The notes: generated by a model not told the origin, from the letters alone. 64,000 nt of DNA from Mixophyes australis (GCA_036250195.1 JAVHZZ010000003.1:86321418-86385417); one strand, 5' to 3'. Counted from the first letter of the stretch, positions 36,838-48,752 are shown. Program-made: numbers and translations.

Positions 36838-36960
36838 TATTATTATTAATTATTATTATTGTTATTATTATTATTAACCTTTATTTATGGATCATCACAA
36901 GCGGTCCACAACTCCATAAAGAGGGCAAAAACAAAAAGTGCATGGTAATGTAGGACAATA
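36838..36960 (-). repeat. ATT-tailed LINE/SINE 3' fragment
   Basis: An (ATT)n tract followed by AACCTTTATTTATGG is a minus-strand 3' tail of a dispersed retroposon. Confidence 0.5.
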
Positions 36961-37175
36961 CAGTAAACGAATACCACCAACAATCTTTGGCGACATGGGA
37001 TGAAGGTCTCAGTACAACTGACTGGAGCATACATGGTGCTTGGGAATGCAAGGAATACCAGGGTCAGGAAACTGTCTACTCTTTAGGGCAACACTTTGTG
37101 AAATAATAGCATCTTCCTACTACTTCTCCTCTGTTCCCACCACAAACAATTTAATTTCATAGCTGTGTTATTTTG

Positions 37176-37334
37176 AGATTTTTAACTGGGATGCCCATGT
37201 TGCCTATAGCAGCCAATCAGATTGTAGCTGTTATTTTGTAGAATGTACTAAACAAATGATAATTAGAATCTGATTGGTTGCTACAGGCAACATCTCCACT
37301 TTTTCAAACCCGCAGTTTAGTAAATATAACCCCA
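37176..37334. mobile_element. CCAATCAGATT MITE, left end truncated
   Basis: Inverted arms share TTGCCTATAGC-GCCAATCAGATT on the left and AATCTGATTGGTTGC on the right. The right terminus CGCAGTTTAGTAAATATAACCCC is complete; the left outer part is lost. Same family as 41426-41623 and 53727-53901. Confidence 0.8.
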
Positions 37335-37799
37335 TGTGTCTTGTAGGTATATATTAGAGTAAAAGTAAGTGCCTACATTTTCTCATACTGTTTACTTATC
37401 ACTTGTATTTAAGAAACAAATCTTGCATCATATGATGTATTTTGAAAGTATTCCATAAAGGAATGCATAACTGTCATGTGATTGATTTTTAATTTTTGCA
37501 TCATTGTCACATTACCTATAATGTTCCCTTATTTTTCTGCATTTTGTGCTGGTGAACTAAGCACTGTTGCATCTGTAACTGTTCTGGATGAATTGGCAAT
37601 AAAGATCTCAATTACTTATTTGTCTGCCAAATTACTCGATAAATTATTTCCTGTTTGACCTTGTGGAATGTTGTAAAGTGCAGCAATCCAGAGGACTGTT
37701 GTGGGTCACATATCTCTTCTCTAAGAAGAACAGTCTGTAGATTATTCACAGTATATTCTCAGCACTAGTTTCACAGTTTGCAGCATGAAGCACACTCTG

Positions 37800-37860
<61 letters not shown>
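37800..37860. repeat. (CTAT)n microsatellite
   Basis: About 15 uninterrupted tetranucleotide units. Confidence 0.97.
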
Positions 37861-38409
37861 ATGGATTCTTATGATGACATATTACATTCACAGGGAGCCC
37901 CACTGTTCATTGAGCAGCCTGAAATTGTCTCTATTCATTGTCTCCAACGCAAACTCAGCACAGCAGTCGGGGCTGAGTATATATAAAACACTGTCTTGGT
38001 TTTGGGTTATTTATTGCCAATATTGTTTTCTAGTTCACATTTCAATATGCTGCCTTTTCTTCAACTCTACTGTCAACATCCAATTTCTACTGTTAAGCTT
38101 TTGTACATCAACCTTCCTTAAAATTGTTGGTCTTTGTTTCCCTATTTGGTGACAAACCCTAATGCCTTCTTGGTGACATCAGCTGTCGTGTTAATGATAT
38201 CTCTGTATGCTGGGCTTCTCACATTCTTAACCTGTCACCCTCATATGATCACCAGTAAGTTAACACTAACACTCATGGCATATTGTCGATCTTGTCTTCA
38301 CCAGAAATTTAACACTGTTCATTTTTTACACTGTTTATGCCAATTGAGAACACTTAATTTTCTTTAGTGTGACTGATGAAGATTACATATATATTATATT
38401 ATTTTATAT

Positions 38410-38760
38410 TCCATTTTCTAATATACTAGCTTCAGATTCAGCCATGCTTGAATTAGTTTAGTGAACAAAAGCAGGTTCCCTCCCCATCTCAGGACAAGAG
38501 GCTGGTGAAGGTTGTGTGCACCTGAGTAGCAGCTCAAGATCTGCATATCAAATGCTTTGAGCAACTTCCTGCAAAAGCTTCGCTCCACCCTAAAGAAAGG
38601 TATTATCTCATGTAACATGAGGAAAATAAATTATTTTTTGCTGCCTGCTCTCACCCTGGTAAAACATAGCTCCCAGCTAAACATGAGAGAAACTGTAAGT
38701 AGAATGGAATGGAGGCCTGTGCATGTGAAAGGTCGCCTGATAAGCCATTTATCTTAGAGG
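38410..38760. repeat. Dispersed repeat related to 14830-15110
   Basis: Shares CATTTTCTAATATA-CT and CTTCAGATTCAG blocks with 14830-14890. Class unknown; no gene. Confidence 0.4.
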
Positions 38761-38947
38761 TTGGCTAGTATGAAAAGTGGATTATAGTGTTTTTGCAGTT
38801 TGAATGGAATTGTCTTTGAGAGCATATTGTATGGAGATTGCAAGTATTGTGTAATGGAAGTTAGGGTATGAAGTGTTTGGTTACATGGTAAAGCCTGTTA
38901 CACATCATTTGTAAGTGCATAATCTTTGTGTCGGTGGCAGTCATTTT

Positions 38948-39357
38948 TGCGACTTACAAATCGCCGACACCACTTACCGCGAAATGATGCTGCTGAAGGT
39001 CTCATTGCCAACTTTCTCATAGTCCCGACTGCTTGAAAAAGTGACCTGTGTCAATTTAGACTGAATAATACTGAATTATTGGTGGTGTTAAGGGGGCAAT
39101 GCAAGTAGGCAACGCCTGTATAATGCTCTTTACTAAGCCTTGTACATTGTACAAGCGACGCTTACTTGTATTGCCCCCTTAATGCCACCAATAATACTGT
39201 CGGCAGTCAAACTGACGTCATTCTATGTGTGCTGGGATATGAATCAGTATAAATTGTGAAAGGTCACTTTTTCAAGCAGTGGTGAATATGAGAAAGTCAA
39301 CAATGAGACCTTCACCATCATCATGTCGGGGTAAGTGGTGTCTGCGATTTGTAAGTT
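38948..39357. mobile_element. Fold-back MITE, about 410 bp
   Basis: The two halves are imperfect inverted copies. The left has CGACTTACAAATCGC, ACACCACTTACC, GAAGGTCTCATTG, ACTTTCTCAT, CTGCTTGAAAAAGTGACCT and AAGGGGGCAAT. The right carries the complements in reverse order up to GCGATTTGTAAGTTG. The arms differ by many substitutions, so the insertion is old. No coding capacity. Confidence 0.75.
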
Positions 39358-39768
39358 GTTATTTAGCACCCAACCCCTTTGTGGCGATGGAAAAGGTTTC
39401 TGCAGGTTTGCAAAATTTAGATTGAGTAATTGATGTTGTAGTTTTGATAATGGAGGTTGTATGATATGTGACTGTGTAGATTGAGTTTTTATAAATAAGA
39501 ATTGTATACATTTGAGATAACATTATAATTGATCAGTATAGCTAGATATAGTGGTAAGATGGCTGACAATGCTTTAACTCCTGCAATGCTGTGCAGTTGT
39601 GAGACTATACTAAACATTCGATTTATGAGACACAGTAAGAATATGATTTTGGTTCAGATCTGAGGTTATATTGTTGTGAAATATATTTGGAAATTTGAAA
39701 TGTGTGTTTTGAATGGTCAAAATGGAGTCTCTCTCTCCCCACTATCCCACAGCTTCCCCTCCCTCCCC

Positions 39769-39769
39769 C

Positions 39770-39829
<60 letters not shown>
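39769..39829. repeat. (AC)n microsatellite
   Basis: About 30 AC units. Cysteine/valine or histidine/threonine repeat frames across it are artefacts. Confidence 0.97.
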
Positions 39830-39831
<2 letters not shown>

Positions 39832-40099
39832 ACAATACAGAGCACATCACAGACACCCTTCACAATAGGCACTGATTTATACTATGCCCTCCCACCATAC
39901 AGTGCAAGCTTATTCATACAATTTTAACAATAGGTGAAACTGATACAGACACACCTTTACACCACACAATATCTGAGAAACACCCACACAAAATGATTTG
40001 TATATTTATAAAACAGGCAATGAATGTAATGTATTGTATGGACATCTATACTATTTCACCCCTGCTAATAGGGCAAACAAAACCATTAAAATGCACAGT

Positions 40100-40730
40100 G
40101 TGGAAGTTCTTAGTGTTTACCATAATACCTTAATAAACCAATAAAGACACGGACACCAGATTAACATTGGAATAAAATGTATTTATTAAATGGCTAATAT
40201 TAAACTAAAGGGGCTGAAAGGCGGACGAGAGCAGGGCAGTCAGCAAACACAAAACCAATAACGGTGGAAAGGTCAGACCATAGTACCACCAACCCAGGAC
40301 AATACCTTATCTATTGGCCGGTGCAAAATATCTGTCCAACGGCAAGACTACACCCCCCTTATAACCACCAGTAAAATATTCAACATACTGGCCCAGAGTC
40401 CCATTCACTGGACCCAACACACGTGATGACAACACAATTCAAAAGGGGGAGTAGTGACCTATGACGAGATAACCCAAGCATCATATGCAAACTTACCGAC
40501 TGCACTGCTCTCCCACCAGAAAACCATAATAAACAACCAATAACTGACGGGTGGGCGGGAGGAAATCCGGAAGCAGAGAGGGGACAATGGAGGAGAACAT
40601 TCACATATATAAAACTAAACCACTCCCCTCCTCTGCCTCATTGGTTACAAATAGAAGAAGCCCATAGGCTAAACACCTAATCACTCACCCACATGATTTT
40701 AACTTCGTTTAGGCTGAAGGCCACACTTCC
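40100..40730 (-). repeat. Unclassified LTR- or promoter-like block
   Basis: Higher-GC island. The minus strand has a TTTTATATATG TATA-like site near 40600 and AATAAA signals near 40190 and 40140, the order expected for an LTR read on that strand. Termini and TSD were not found and there is no coding domain, so the call is tentative. Confidence 0.3.
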
Positions 40731-41425
40731 CTTAAGTTTGTATAATATATTCTGTTTACTGGTTAATAATATATATGAGTGTGACAATTAGAAGGTTAAT
40801 TAAGAATACAAAACATTTAAATGAAGCTACGTCTAGAGTGCAGTTTTTCTTAAAAATATAAGCATAAGTTTATTATATATAAATTGGTCCTGTGGATTTA
40901 ACGAAAAAAAACCCTGTATTTCCTATGTGCACTACCTTTGCGAGTAGTTGTTTGATAGTAATAGTCATAAATAACGTTATTAAATGATCATCCGTACATT
41001 TGCCAGACTATTAGATAGCACATACCCCATGATCACCCTTTTACAGTGACCACCACCTTCCTTATCCTCACTGTTTCTTCAAAAAGGCTTGTCTGTATTA
41101 CTTGCTCAATTGCATTCCATGCTATGATGACATCTAGACAATGTAATCTATGTTCTTTTCCTGATCCTAACATTTGGTGGATTTGTTAACATCCAACCTT
41201 CCTTTAACATTTTACATTATGTACCCTGACGGCTCTAACCAGTGTGCCAAAGAGAACCTCTGGCATTGGTGAGGCTTCTTCTTGTGGCCTCACCTAGGCC
41301 ACACACACAGCCTCAGCCTCAGTCAGTACTGGACACATAGCCTAGAAGGGTGTGACTGCATGTGCCAAAAATAATCTATTGTCCCATGTTGTCACTTCCC
41401 TTTGACTATAATCTGGCAGATTACT

Positions 41426-41623
41426 GGAGGTAAATGTATCAAGCTGTAAGTTTACGGCAGGTTTGAAAAGTGGAGATGTTGCTTATAGCAACCAATTAGA
41501 TTCTATTTTTCATTTATTTAGTACATTCTACAAAATGATAACTAGAATCTGATTGGTTGCTATAGACACCATCTCCACTTTTTCAAACCCACCAGAAACT
41601 TGCAGCTTGATACATTTACCCCC
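41426..41623. mobile_element. CCAATCAGATT MITE, full copy
   Basis: Long terminal inverted repeats: GGTAAATGTATCAAGCTG at the left and CAGCTTGATACATTTACC at the right, with inner arms AGCAACCAATTAGATTCT and AATCTGATTGGTTGCTAT. Total about 198 bp, non-coding. Confidence 0.85.
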
Positions 41624-42338
41624 AAGTCTTTCCTCTAACTCTTATCTCATTCTATCTAAACTATTAATGCCCACATTTGATTCCTACTCTCCTATCAGTC
41701 ATGTTTCTGAGCTTTCCTTCTCTGCCCCTCTCTTTTTTCGGTTACTAGGTCCTGTCACTTCTGTGTCCTGTGTTTCTTTGCATCTTAACTCTGTCTTTTA
41801 GAATCACACCCATGTTAAGTGTGCACAGGGCACAACAACTCTTAAAAACTTCAGATCTTGACTAGTGGCAAACTGAGGCATGAAAAGGCCATCATTAAAA
41901 TGTGCAGCTAGATTTACAGTTGGGAAAGGTGTGTCCTAGCTCAACTCTAAATTGCATTGTAAAAATAAAGCCAACCGGTATTTCTATGCTACATGTTAAA
42001 ACATCTAGTTTTCCCTGCATGCAAAAAATAAAATAACTGCATTTGTGCTCCAAGCATTTCAACATGGTTTGTCCAGAAACATTTTGACACCTTTCTTTTT
42101 CTTTTCTGCTAAAGCTAAATGAGGTCCTTAATGTCTAGGCCAAGCCCATTCTAGATTGTCTACCTTTTGATGTGTCTCCAGTTTACCTATCATTTAAAAA
42201 ATTTTAACTCTTCAACTTCTTCAAGATCTGTGACCCCTTACAGTGTTTTCATGGAGTTCAAATAACATTGACTGCCCTCTGTAAAGTAAATGAAAATGTC
42301 TCCTCCTTGTGCATCCTGAATAAAGATATGAGTTTATT

Positions 42339-42632
42339 CATACTGGCAAACTTTTTAAACCTCTGCTCCTGGAGATCCTGGAGCATAGGTCATGTGACAG
42401 GGGGTAGGCGGGTGTGGGGCAATGCTATTGCATGACCGTAGCCCCACCCTCTGTTAAGAAATGCAAAAATTCATAACATTTCAAAGCAGGGGGCGGGGCT
42501 TGAAGATGTGGGACTGTGTCATTAAGCCCCACCCCCATCACTTCCGGGAGAATGCCTGCACTCCCAGGAGTCCGGGAGGACTCCCCAAAATTTGTGAACC
42601 TCCCGGAAATTTCAGGAGAGTAGGCAAGTATG
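42339..42632. mobile_element. MITE, CATACTTGCC family
   Basis: Ends CATACTGGCAAAC and GTAGGCAAGTATG. The interior has paired GGGGCGGGGCTT and AAGCCCCACCCCC blocks and CTCCCGGAA-type motifs shared with the copy at 52064. Non-coding. Confidence 0.8.
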
Positions 42633-42894
42633 TGTTTATTTCTACACTATTCTTCTCTTACTTGCTTTCTCTTGGATATTCATTTAGATCATGTCGGAAA
42701 ATCCATGGTGAATTTTATGAAAATGATACCCTAATCTACCTGTTTAGTACATAAAAATAACTTCTGTGTTTTGGGACACATTTCTAAATGGATGGCTAAT
42801 CACCAACATACAATTAATTTATCCGAAACCAAACTAATATGTTTCTCTATTTACATAAAAAGTTTGGTTTTGTTTAAATTTACGCATGTTTTAT

Positions 42895-42985
42895 CATCAT
42901 CGTTATCGCCATCAACATTTTTTTATGTAGCGCCAGCAGATTCTCTAGCGCTTTACAATTGGGAATGAACAGTAATAAAACAATA
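42895..42985 (-). repeat. Dispersed LINE/SINE-tail repeat, left part
   Basis: CATCATCGTTATCGCC followed by TATGTAGCGCC is the minus-strand tail of the repeat seen at 7640. It is cut by the palindromic insertion and continues at 43816-43895. Confidence 0.65.
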
Positions 42986-43815
42986 TTAAATGGATAGAAA
43001 AAACGGCGCTTCTCTATATAAAATAACCTGCTGCTGAAAAAAGGTATATATAACTTGATAAAAAAAGGGGTTCAGCGCATGGCTAGCAATATGACCAATT
43101 GTAGATGTAGGACACAATTAGAGGTAATGTTATAGCTCTTTTTCAGAAAATGTATTGATTAAAGGTTCTTACCCTGCTCTTTCCCTCTTAGTCTAAGTGA
43201 AATAGAATCCACAATCCAGTAGCCTTCATACATTCACTCCGGAATTGATGTCCTGATGATCGTTGTCCAAACGGTGCTGTTACAATCTAGTTACAGTGTC
43301 CTCACACGCAGTGGAACGCAGGTGGACCGCATACGTCCTTCCGGCGCTTCCTTTCCTTACGGGAGCCCACTGTGTACAAAAAATCCAAAGATGTGTTGAT
43401 GTGTATGCTTTCATCCGACGCGTTTCGTCCTTACCGGACTTTCTTTTTCTTGAGAAAGTCCGGTAAGGACGAAACGCGTCGGATGAAAGCATACACATCA
43501 ACACATCTTTGGATTTTTTGTACACAGTGGGCTCCCGTAAGGAAAGGAAGCGCCGGAAGGACGTATGCGGTCCACCTGCGTTCCACTGCGTGTGAGGACA
43601 CTGTAACTAGATTGTAACAGCACCGTTTGGACAACGATCATCAGGACATCAATTCCGGAGTGAATGTATGAAGGCTACTGGATTGTGGATTCTATTTCAC
43701 TTAGACTAAGAGGGAAAGAGCAGGGTAAGAACCTTTAATCAATACATTTTCTGAAAAAGAGCTATAACATTACCTCTAATTGTGTCCTACATCTACAATT
43801 AGTAATAAAACAATA
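42971..43815. mobile_element. Perfect-palindrome insertion with 15-bp TSD
   Basis: AGTAATAAAACAATA is duplicated perfectly at 42971-42985 and 43801-43815. The insert holds a 111-bp head (42986-43096), arm 1 (43097-43444), an 8-nt loop (43445-43452) and arm 2 (43453-43800). The arms are 348 bp and, read by eye, fully complementary with no gap (paired positions sum to 86897 throughout). Each arm begins at the fold with AAGTCCGGTAAGGACGAAAC and continues CGCGTCGG, which resembles hammerhead stem II, GAAA and the cleavage-side sequence. The identical mirrored open frames (81 and 67 codons on both strands) result from the palindrome and are not evidence of a gene. Confidence 0.85.
43454..43482 (+). 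ncRNA. Hammerhead-like half motif at the fold (mirrored at 43415-43443)
   Basis: GTCC-GGTAA-GGAC forms a 4-bp stem-loop, followed by GAAA (43471-43474) and CGCGTCGG, the order of stem II, core GAAA, stem III and NUH site in hammerhead ribozymes. The 5' core should read CTGATGA but reads CTTGAGAAA where the palindrome turns, so activity in this copy is doubtful. Confidence 0.4.
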
Positions 43816-45200
43816 CTGGGTAATACAAACAAATAGAGAGGTAAGTGGGCCCTGCTCGCAAGCTTACAATCTATGGGACAATGGGAGTTTGATAATTTAG
43901 TAAACTTCTCAATAAAAGTGATAAAGAATACAACTTGCAATCAGATAACTGGTATAATGCAAGATTGAAAAGACTGAACTAGCGTTTAGGGTGAAATATT
44001 TCGGAAAACAGGGTCTTACTACATTTACTGAATTAGAACATGAGAAAATTGGACAATATAAAAATGGGATTCAGCTAGATAGAAAACACATGTAAAAAAA
44101 GTTAAAAGCAATAACTCAAGTTGAGCAAGAATCTGTCCTTCAGTGGATGTCTCATGTAGTAAAATTATTTCCTTCTCACTGGCACATCTTAAAAGAAGAT
44201 ATATTTGGGTTAGAGGTTAAACCTCTGATTATATTACCATGACACTCTTGGGAAGGATTCTAAATGTGTATTGAAGACAAATTAGTTGAATGCAGGTCAA
44301 TACTAAGCGTAAATTGGTGTTCAGTTTCTCATCATTGTGTTTTGAAGAACAAGCAAACTATGGAGAAAGTGGCTTTCTGGAGATCTTGGATATTCTCCCA
44401 TTAGCCACACTGTGGAATTTGACAATCCATGTAATCCCTTATATATATATCAAGCAATAAGAATAAATTACAATGAGGGATTGACTCTATGAGTTTAGGC
44501 AAAATTATCTGTTGAAAAATGTATAAATGTATAAAGTGACCTTACCTTTTAAGGTGCTATAGACGACAGTCTGAGCATATCGTTGCATTCAGTCTGATGC
44601 CTTCAGTTTTTAAGTGAATGGGGAGTTACCCATTGTTAGATGATTGAAATGTTCAAAGCAGCGGGATATGAGTGTGCTGATCTTATGGGATGCAGTGACT
44701 TGTTCACCCATGTGATTATATTAGTGAGGACAGGCCTGCATGTAACAGGGGCAGAGGCATGATGTGAGTGGAATTACAGCACAAAGCAGTATTGTAAGGC
44801 AGAAAACTGGTATCAAATACATCTCTATATGAAATAACAATGATACATACAATTTGTTAAAGGTACTAACTAAGTCAAGCAAGTCACAGCTGGAGAACAC
44901 TAAAAGCCAGGTTGCCCCAGTGCGTAATCAAAGCCGGGATCTACAGTTTTGAATAATCTGCAGAAATCTCAATGAGTGTAAATACCTTGCCTGATTCCTT
45001 AAACCACTGCTTCATTTTTCAGTCCTTTAAGCAAGTATGCAAAATACATAAAGTAAAATCAAATAATGTTCAGCAACAACCAGTAAAGCAGCACATGCAG
45101 TATGAATATGTCTGTCTAGTAAGCAGCCATATCATATATTTCTGTCCAGTGTTCTAAACACTTCCAAACCTGGCACTGCCAAATGTATCCTATTGAGGGC
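43816..45200. other. Repeat tail and unique AT-rich sequence
   Basis: 43816-43895 completes the dispersed repeat interrupted by the palindrome (GGGCCCTGCTCGCAAGCTTACAATCTA). The rest shows no gene. Confidence 0.5.
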
Positions 45201-45202
45201 TC

Positions 45203-45790
45203 TATTTATTATTATGCAGGGATAACACAGGTTTTGTTTCACCGCTGATTGCAGTGATAGAAAATCTGTTACCTCAACAATTTACCCACAGAATATCGCT
45301 GGAGTCATACTCAGCTGCCCGGGTGCTGGCAGCAGTCAGAGAAGTCATACTGCTTCACTGGCCAGTCTTGGTGCCTTAGCCCTTGCATGGCCCAGCTTGC
45401 CCGTTCATGCATGCACAGTGGAATTGGTAGTCCTGACTTGGGCTTCCAGTTCCACTTTAAAAAACCAAAAAATAGATAAATAAAAAACTTTTAAAAAAAA
45501 CTCTTAAAATATGTATAAAAAAATTATTTTCTGCCATTCCATTCGGAAAAAAACCTTTAAATAAATAGGACATTTTTTTTCAGTGAGTATGCCCTGCTAT
45601 CCTGTGATGGTGATAATGATAAGAAGATTGAGGCAGTATATTTGGGGAAACTTTTGCTGGGGGCTACCACTGTTGATAGCACAGCGGCAACCTTTCCTAG
45701 ATAGAGAAAAACCCTATCTAGGAAGATTACCACCAGTGGAGATAGGGCTTTCCTCTCCGTAATAGATAGACCTGTAAGTTAACTAATTGT
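45203..45790. repeat. Possible multi-hairpin MITE
   Basis: Begins with GGGCTCTATTTATTATTATG, like other GGGNCTATTTA ends here. It contains a hairpin CCTAGATAG/CTATCTAGG near 45695-45722 and further pairs to about 45770. Right end not found. Confidence 0.35.
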
Positions 45791-46636
45791 GAAACTTGAT
45801 TCTACATGAAAGTTTTTTTGATAACAACTAATAATTGTTGGAAAAATGATAAATGTAATCATTTGAAATGACACCTGTAAAACCTCCATAACGCATGGGT
45901 TATATATGAAACTGGTAAACCACACTGCCTCCTGGTGAACAGGTGCGATTCAAACTATAATGTGCTTTCCATACAGTAACAAACAAGCAAAACAATAAAA
46001 CTTTAATTCATAGTTTACAGATGTCTCATAAGGAAAGCGTATTAAAATGGAGGTGAGTTTTTTCAGACTCTCTCAGTCCATTGATTCCAGATCTAGATTT
46101 AGAACAGAAACAGATCTGTAAGTTTAGCAGTGGACAAATATCTTCTGCAGCAAAACAAACCCTCCAAAATATCATTTAAATTAGCTTCCATTACAGGCAT
46201 TAAGATAGCAAAGATGTCTCATAATATTTAGCTGTAAGGTCATACTCAATCTCCTCTTTTGCAATAAGAGAGCCCAATAATCATATGTCCTCATCTGATA
46301 ATACAGGAAGCTCAAAAAATGCAAACTTGGATGAATCTGTGGCTCTTCTCTGGGAAAAAAAAAGATTTGTATAGGGATATACACTGCTAAATGACATTTT
46401 CTTCTCAAGCCCCAAAACTACAGATTCACAATAATTACATCACAATATCTCCAAATCACATGTGGACAGTAGATGCAGGACTGAAATTAAATTTCATAGT
46501 GTAAATCTAACAAATTGTAAACAAGAATATAATAAAAATAGTGACAACAAAACAACCATAAAAGCAAATAAAACAAGTCTCCATGAGACAAAGGTAAAGC
46601 AATATACTAAATGAACCGTACGGTAGAGATCCAGCT

Positions 46637-47030
46637 CTATTTACTTGATTTTAAATTTTTCAACAAATGGGAAAATAAGCTTAAATAGATGTTGAAGAAG
46701 AAGCTGCTTTCTGGGGTTCCTGCAGCTATACTTACTATGCCACTTACCGACATGTTGTCTGATTGTAGAATGTCAGATGAGGATCTGCTCTCCATCTCCA
46801 TGTTGCAGGTAGGCTGTCTTGCAATTTCTTCATCATAGGTGATACGCAGGAGGTCAAAATACCAAAACTTGAGAACATCTTCAGCTCTAGCCCTTGCTCT
46901 TTTGGAGGTCTCCACCTTATTAAACTCATTTTTAAAGACAGTCCTCATGTTTTGGATCTTCCCCTTGATCCACTCTACTGTTGCTTCTGGATAATGAGAA
47001 AGGCTCACTCATCCAAAGCCAAGTTCCTCT
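46637..47030 (-). pseudogene. MADF (Myb/SANT-like) DNA-binding protein fragment, Harbinger type
   Basis: A 123-codon open frame on the minus strand (47008-46637) carries a MADF-type core. EATVEWIKGKIQNMRTVFKN and EFNKVETSKR are followed by AEDVLKFWYFDLLRITYDEE, the usual helix and WYFDLL block. Such proteins are the DNA-binding partners encoded by PIF/Harbinger transposons, and many have been co-opted by hosts. The N-terminal first helix is missing or frameshifted upstream of 47008. The sequence after about residue 75 is not recognisable. The neighbouring plus-strand Myb/SANT fragment suggests a shared transposon. Best read as a relic. Confidence 0.65.
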
Positions 47031-47296
47031 TCTGCCTGTTGGAGTACTCTTATATATGTTCGTATGCTATGGAAACTTCACCCACAATTCTTCTAACAGA
47101 GCTGCAAACATGAGGGTTATAGACAAATGAATGTTCACCCACATTGCTCCACTTCGCACCTAAAGCTGCCATTGATTGGTCCATACCAACTGCAATCCCT
47201 CATGTCTGTGTCCATAAAATTGTAGAGGAGCCAGTCAGTTGCCAGAGGTAGCTGAGAAAATGGTGGATGAACAGCTCCATAAAAGGAGGGGTGGAG

Positions 47297-47376
47297 GGGG
47301 TGGAAGGAGGGGGATGGGGATGGAGCGGGATGGGGATGGAGGGGGATGGAGGAGGATGGAGGAGGATGGAGGATAA
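47297..47376. repeat. GGGGATGGA minisatellite
   Basis: Purine-rich tandem units of GATGGAGG(G/A)G type, lying between the two divergent Myb/SANT relics. Confidence 0.85.
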
Positions 47377-47451
47377 GAAGAATTGCAATTAGAGGAGGTT
47401 AAAATAGCCAAGCCAATGTCTCCAAGGAGATGGAGAGGATGGTGAGAGTGC

Positions 47452-48305
47452 TTGACCAGCACGACTATGGTTGTCAAAAGCGAAAATACCGAAAAGTCAA
47501 TGACTGAAGAGATTTAATTATGCAGAAGTCACTATATCTGCTTAGAGATAAACTTTGTAAAAAAAAGATTGAAAAAAGGTGGTCCGACCTAAAGAACAAG
47601 GAGCAAAGAAGGCTCAAGCGATTCAGAGTGAACATTAAAAAAAGTGAGTATTAAAAGCAGTTGTTAAAACTTTGTAAAGCTAGTAAGTAAGTGGTGCTAG
47701 TAATTAACGGTAACAATAATGATTAGTATGAAACTTTGACATCTATTTACAGAAAGAAAAATGTGCTATGAAATGTGCTCGGCAGATATAGAAAAATTAA
47801 AAATGAAAGATGCTGTTGCAACTCTTAAAAAAAATCCACTGACATAGAAATTTTGGAAATAAAAGAGGAACCGAAAGAAAGTAATTAAACATTGTTAAAA
47901 AGGTTAAAAAAACATAAGTTGTACCCTATACCGCTATATTAAAAATAGTATCTATATTGCAGTTAGTGTGGACTAGCACAGCAACATGTCTGGCCAGACC
48001 CAGGAAGGACATCAACATAAAGTGTCCTAGATGAGCAAATGGTTGTAGTCCCATTGTTGAAGACAATGTTGTGTTCTGTTTCTTCTCTAAACATAATTAA
48101 AATAATTTTCCTTTCTTCATTGAGATACTATTGTCATTTCTGATGAAATTCAGAAGAAGTGAAGGAGGGCACAAGCACAAACACTGATTTAACTTCTGGT
48201 GATGGAAAAGGTGTGGCCGAGAAGATGGAAAAGCTGAACGAATATTTTAAAGAATTGAGGGCTAACATCAATGATGTGAAGAAAAAGTTCCACAAATTGG
48301 AGTAA
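47452..48305 (+). pseudogene. Myb/SANT-like DNA-binding protein relic
   Basis: Too broken for a long open frame. One plus-strand frame near 47540-47650 reads RDKLCKKKIEKRWSDLKNKEQRRLKRF in two parts around KRWSDLK, the third-helix signature of Myb/SANT trihelix-like domains in transposon-derived proteins. About 600 bp later, 48215-48305 reads EKMEKLNEYFKELRANINDV and ends at a stop, like the short coiled-coil tail of such proteins. The stretch between is AT-rich with stops and could be intron or decay. It is divergent from the MADF relic at 46637-47030. Function as a host gene looks unlikely. Confidence 0.45.
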
Positions 48306-48623
48306 AATAACTTGTTTCACATGTATGAGAAAGTACTATTTGAAGCCTGTAGCCTGAGTAATCATTAAAATAATCATAAGTGCTACCAGAGTTTTTCTTT
48401 CTTTTACTAGATTAAAATGTTCTGCAATGTCTGCAATTTTGTTAGTGTTTTGTACCAGTTTAAGGAAAATGTGGATAATGTTTACAAATGAATGATCTTG
48501 TAAACAACTTTCTAGTTTATTGGGTGCACTTGCTAGATAGCTAGGCCTGCAACCAACATTTTCTGAGGTACGGACACAGGGTGGACGCAGGTGTACATAA
48601 TAGGTTTGATTATAAAAGTAGCC

Positions 48624-48752
<129 letters not shown>

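Noticed and set aside
39623..39927. Cys-Val and His-Thr repeat proteins on opposite strands
   Set aside because: Translations of the AC microsatellite.
43263..43634. Identical 67- and 81-codon open frames on both strands
   Set aside because: They are mirror images produced by the perfect palindrome and carry no protein signature.
42971..43815. Palindrome as a sequencing or assembly artefact
   Set aside because: A clean 15-bp target duplication and an interrupted older repeat on both sides fit a real insertion better, although read-level proof is lacking.
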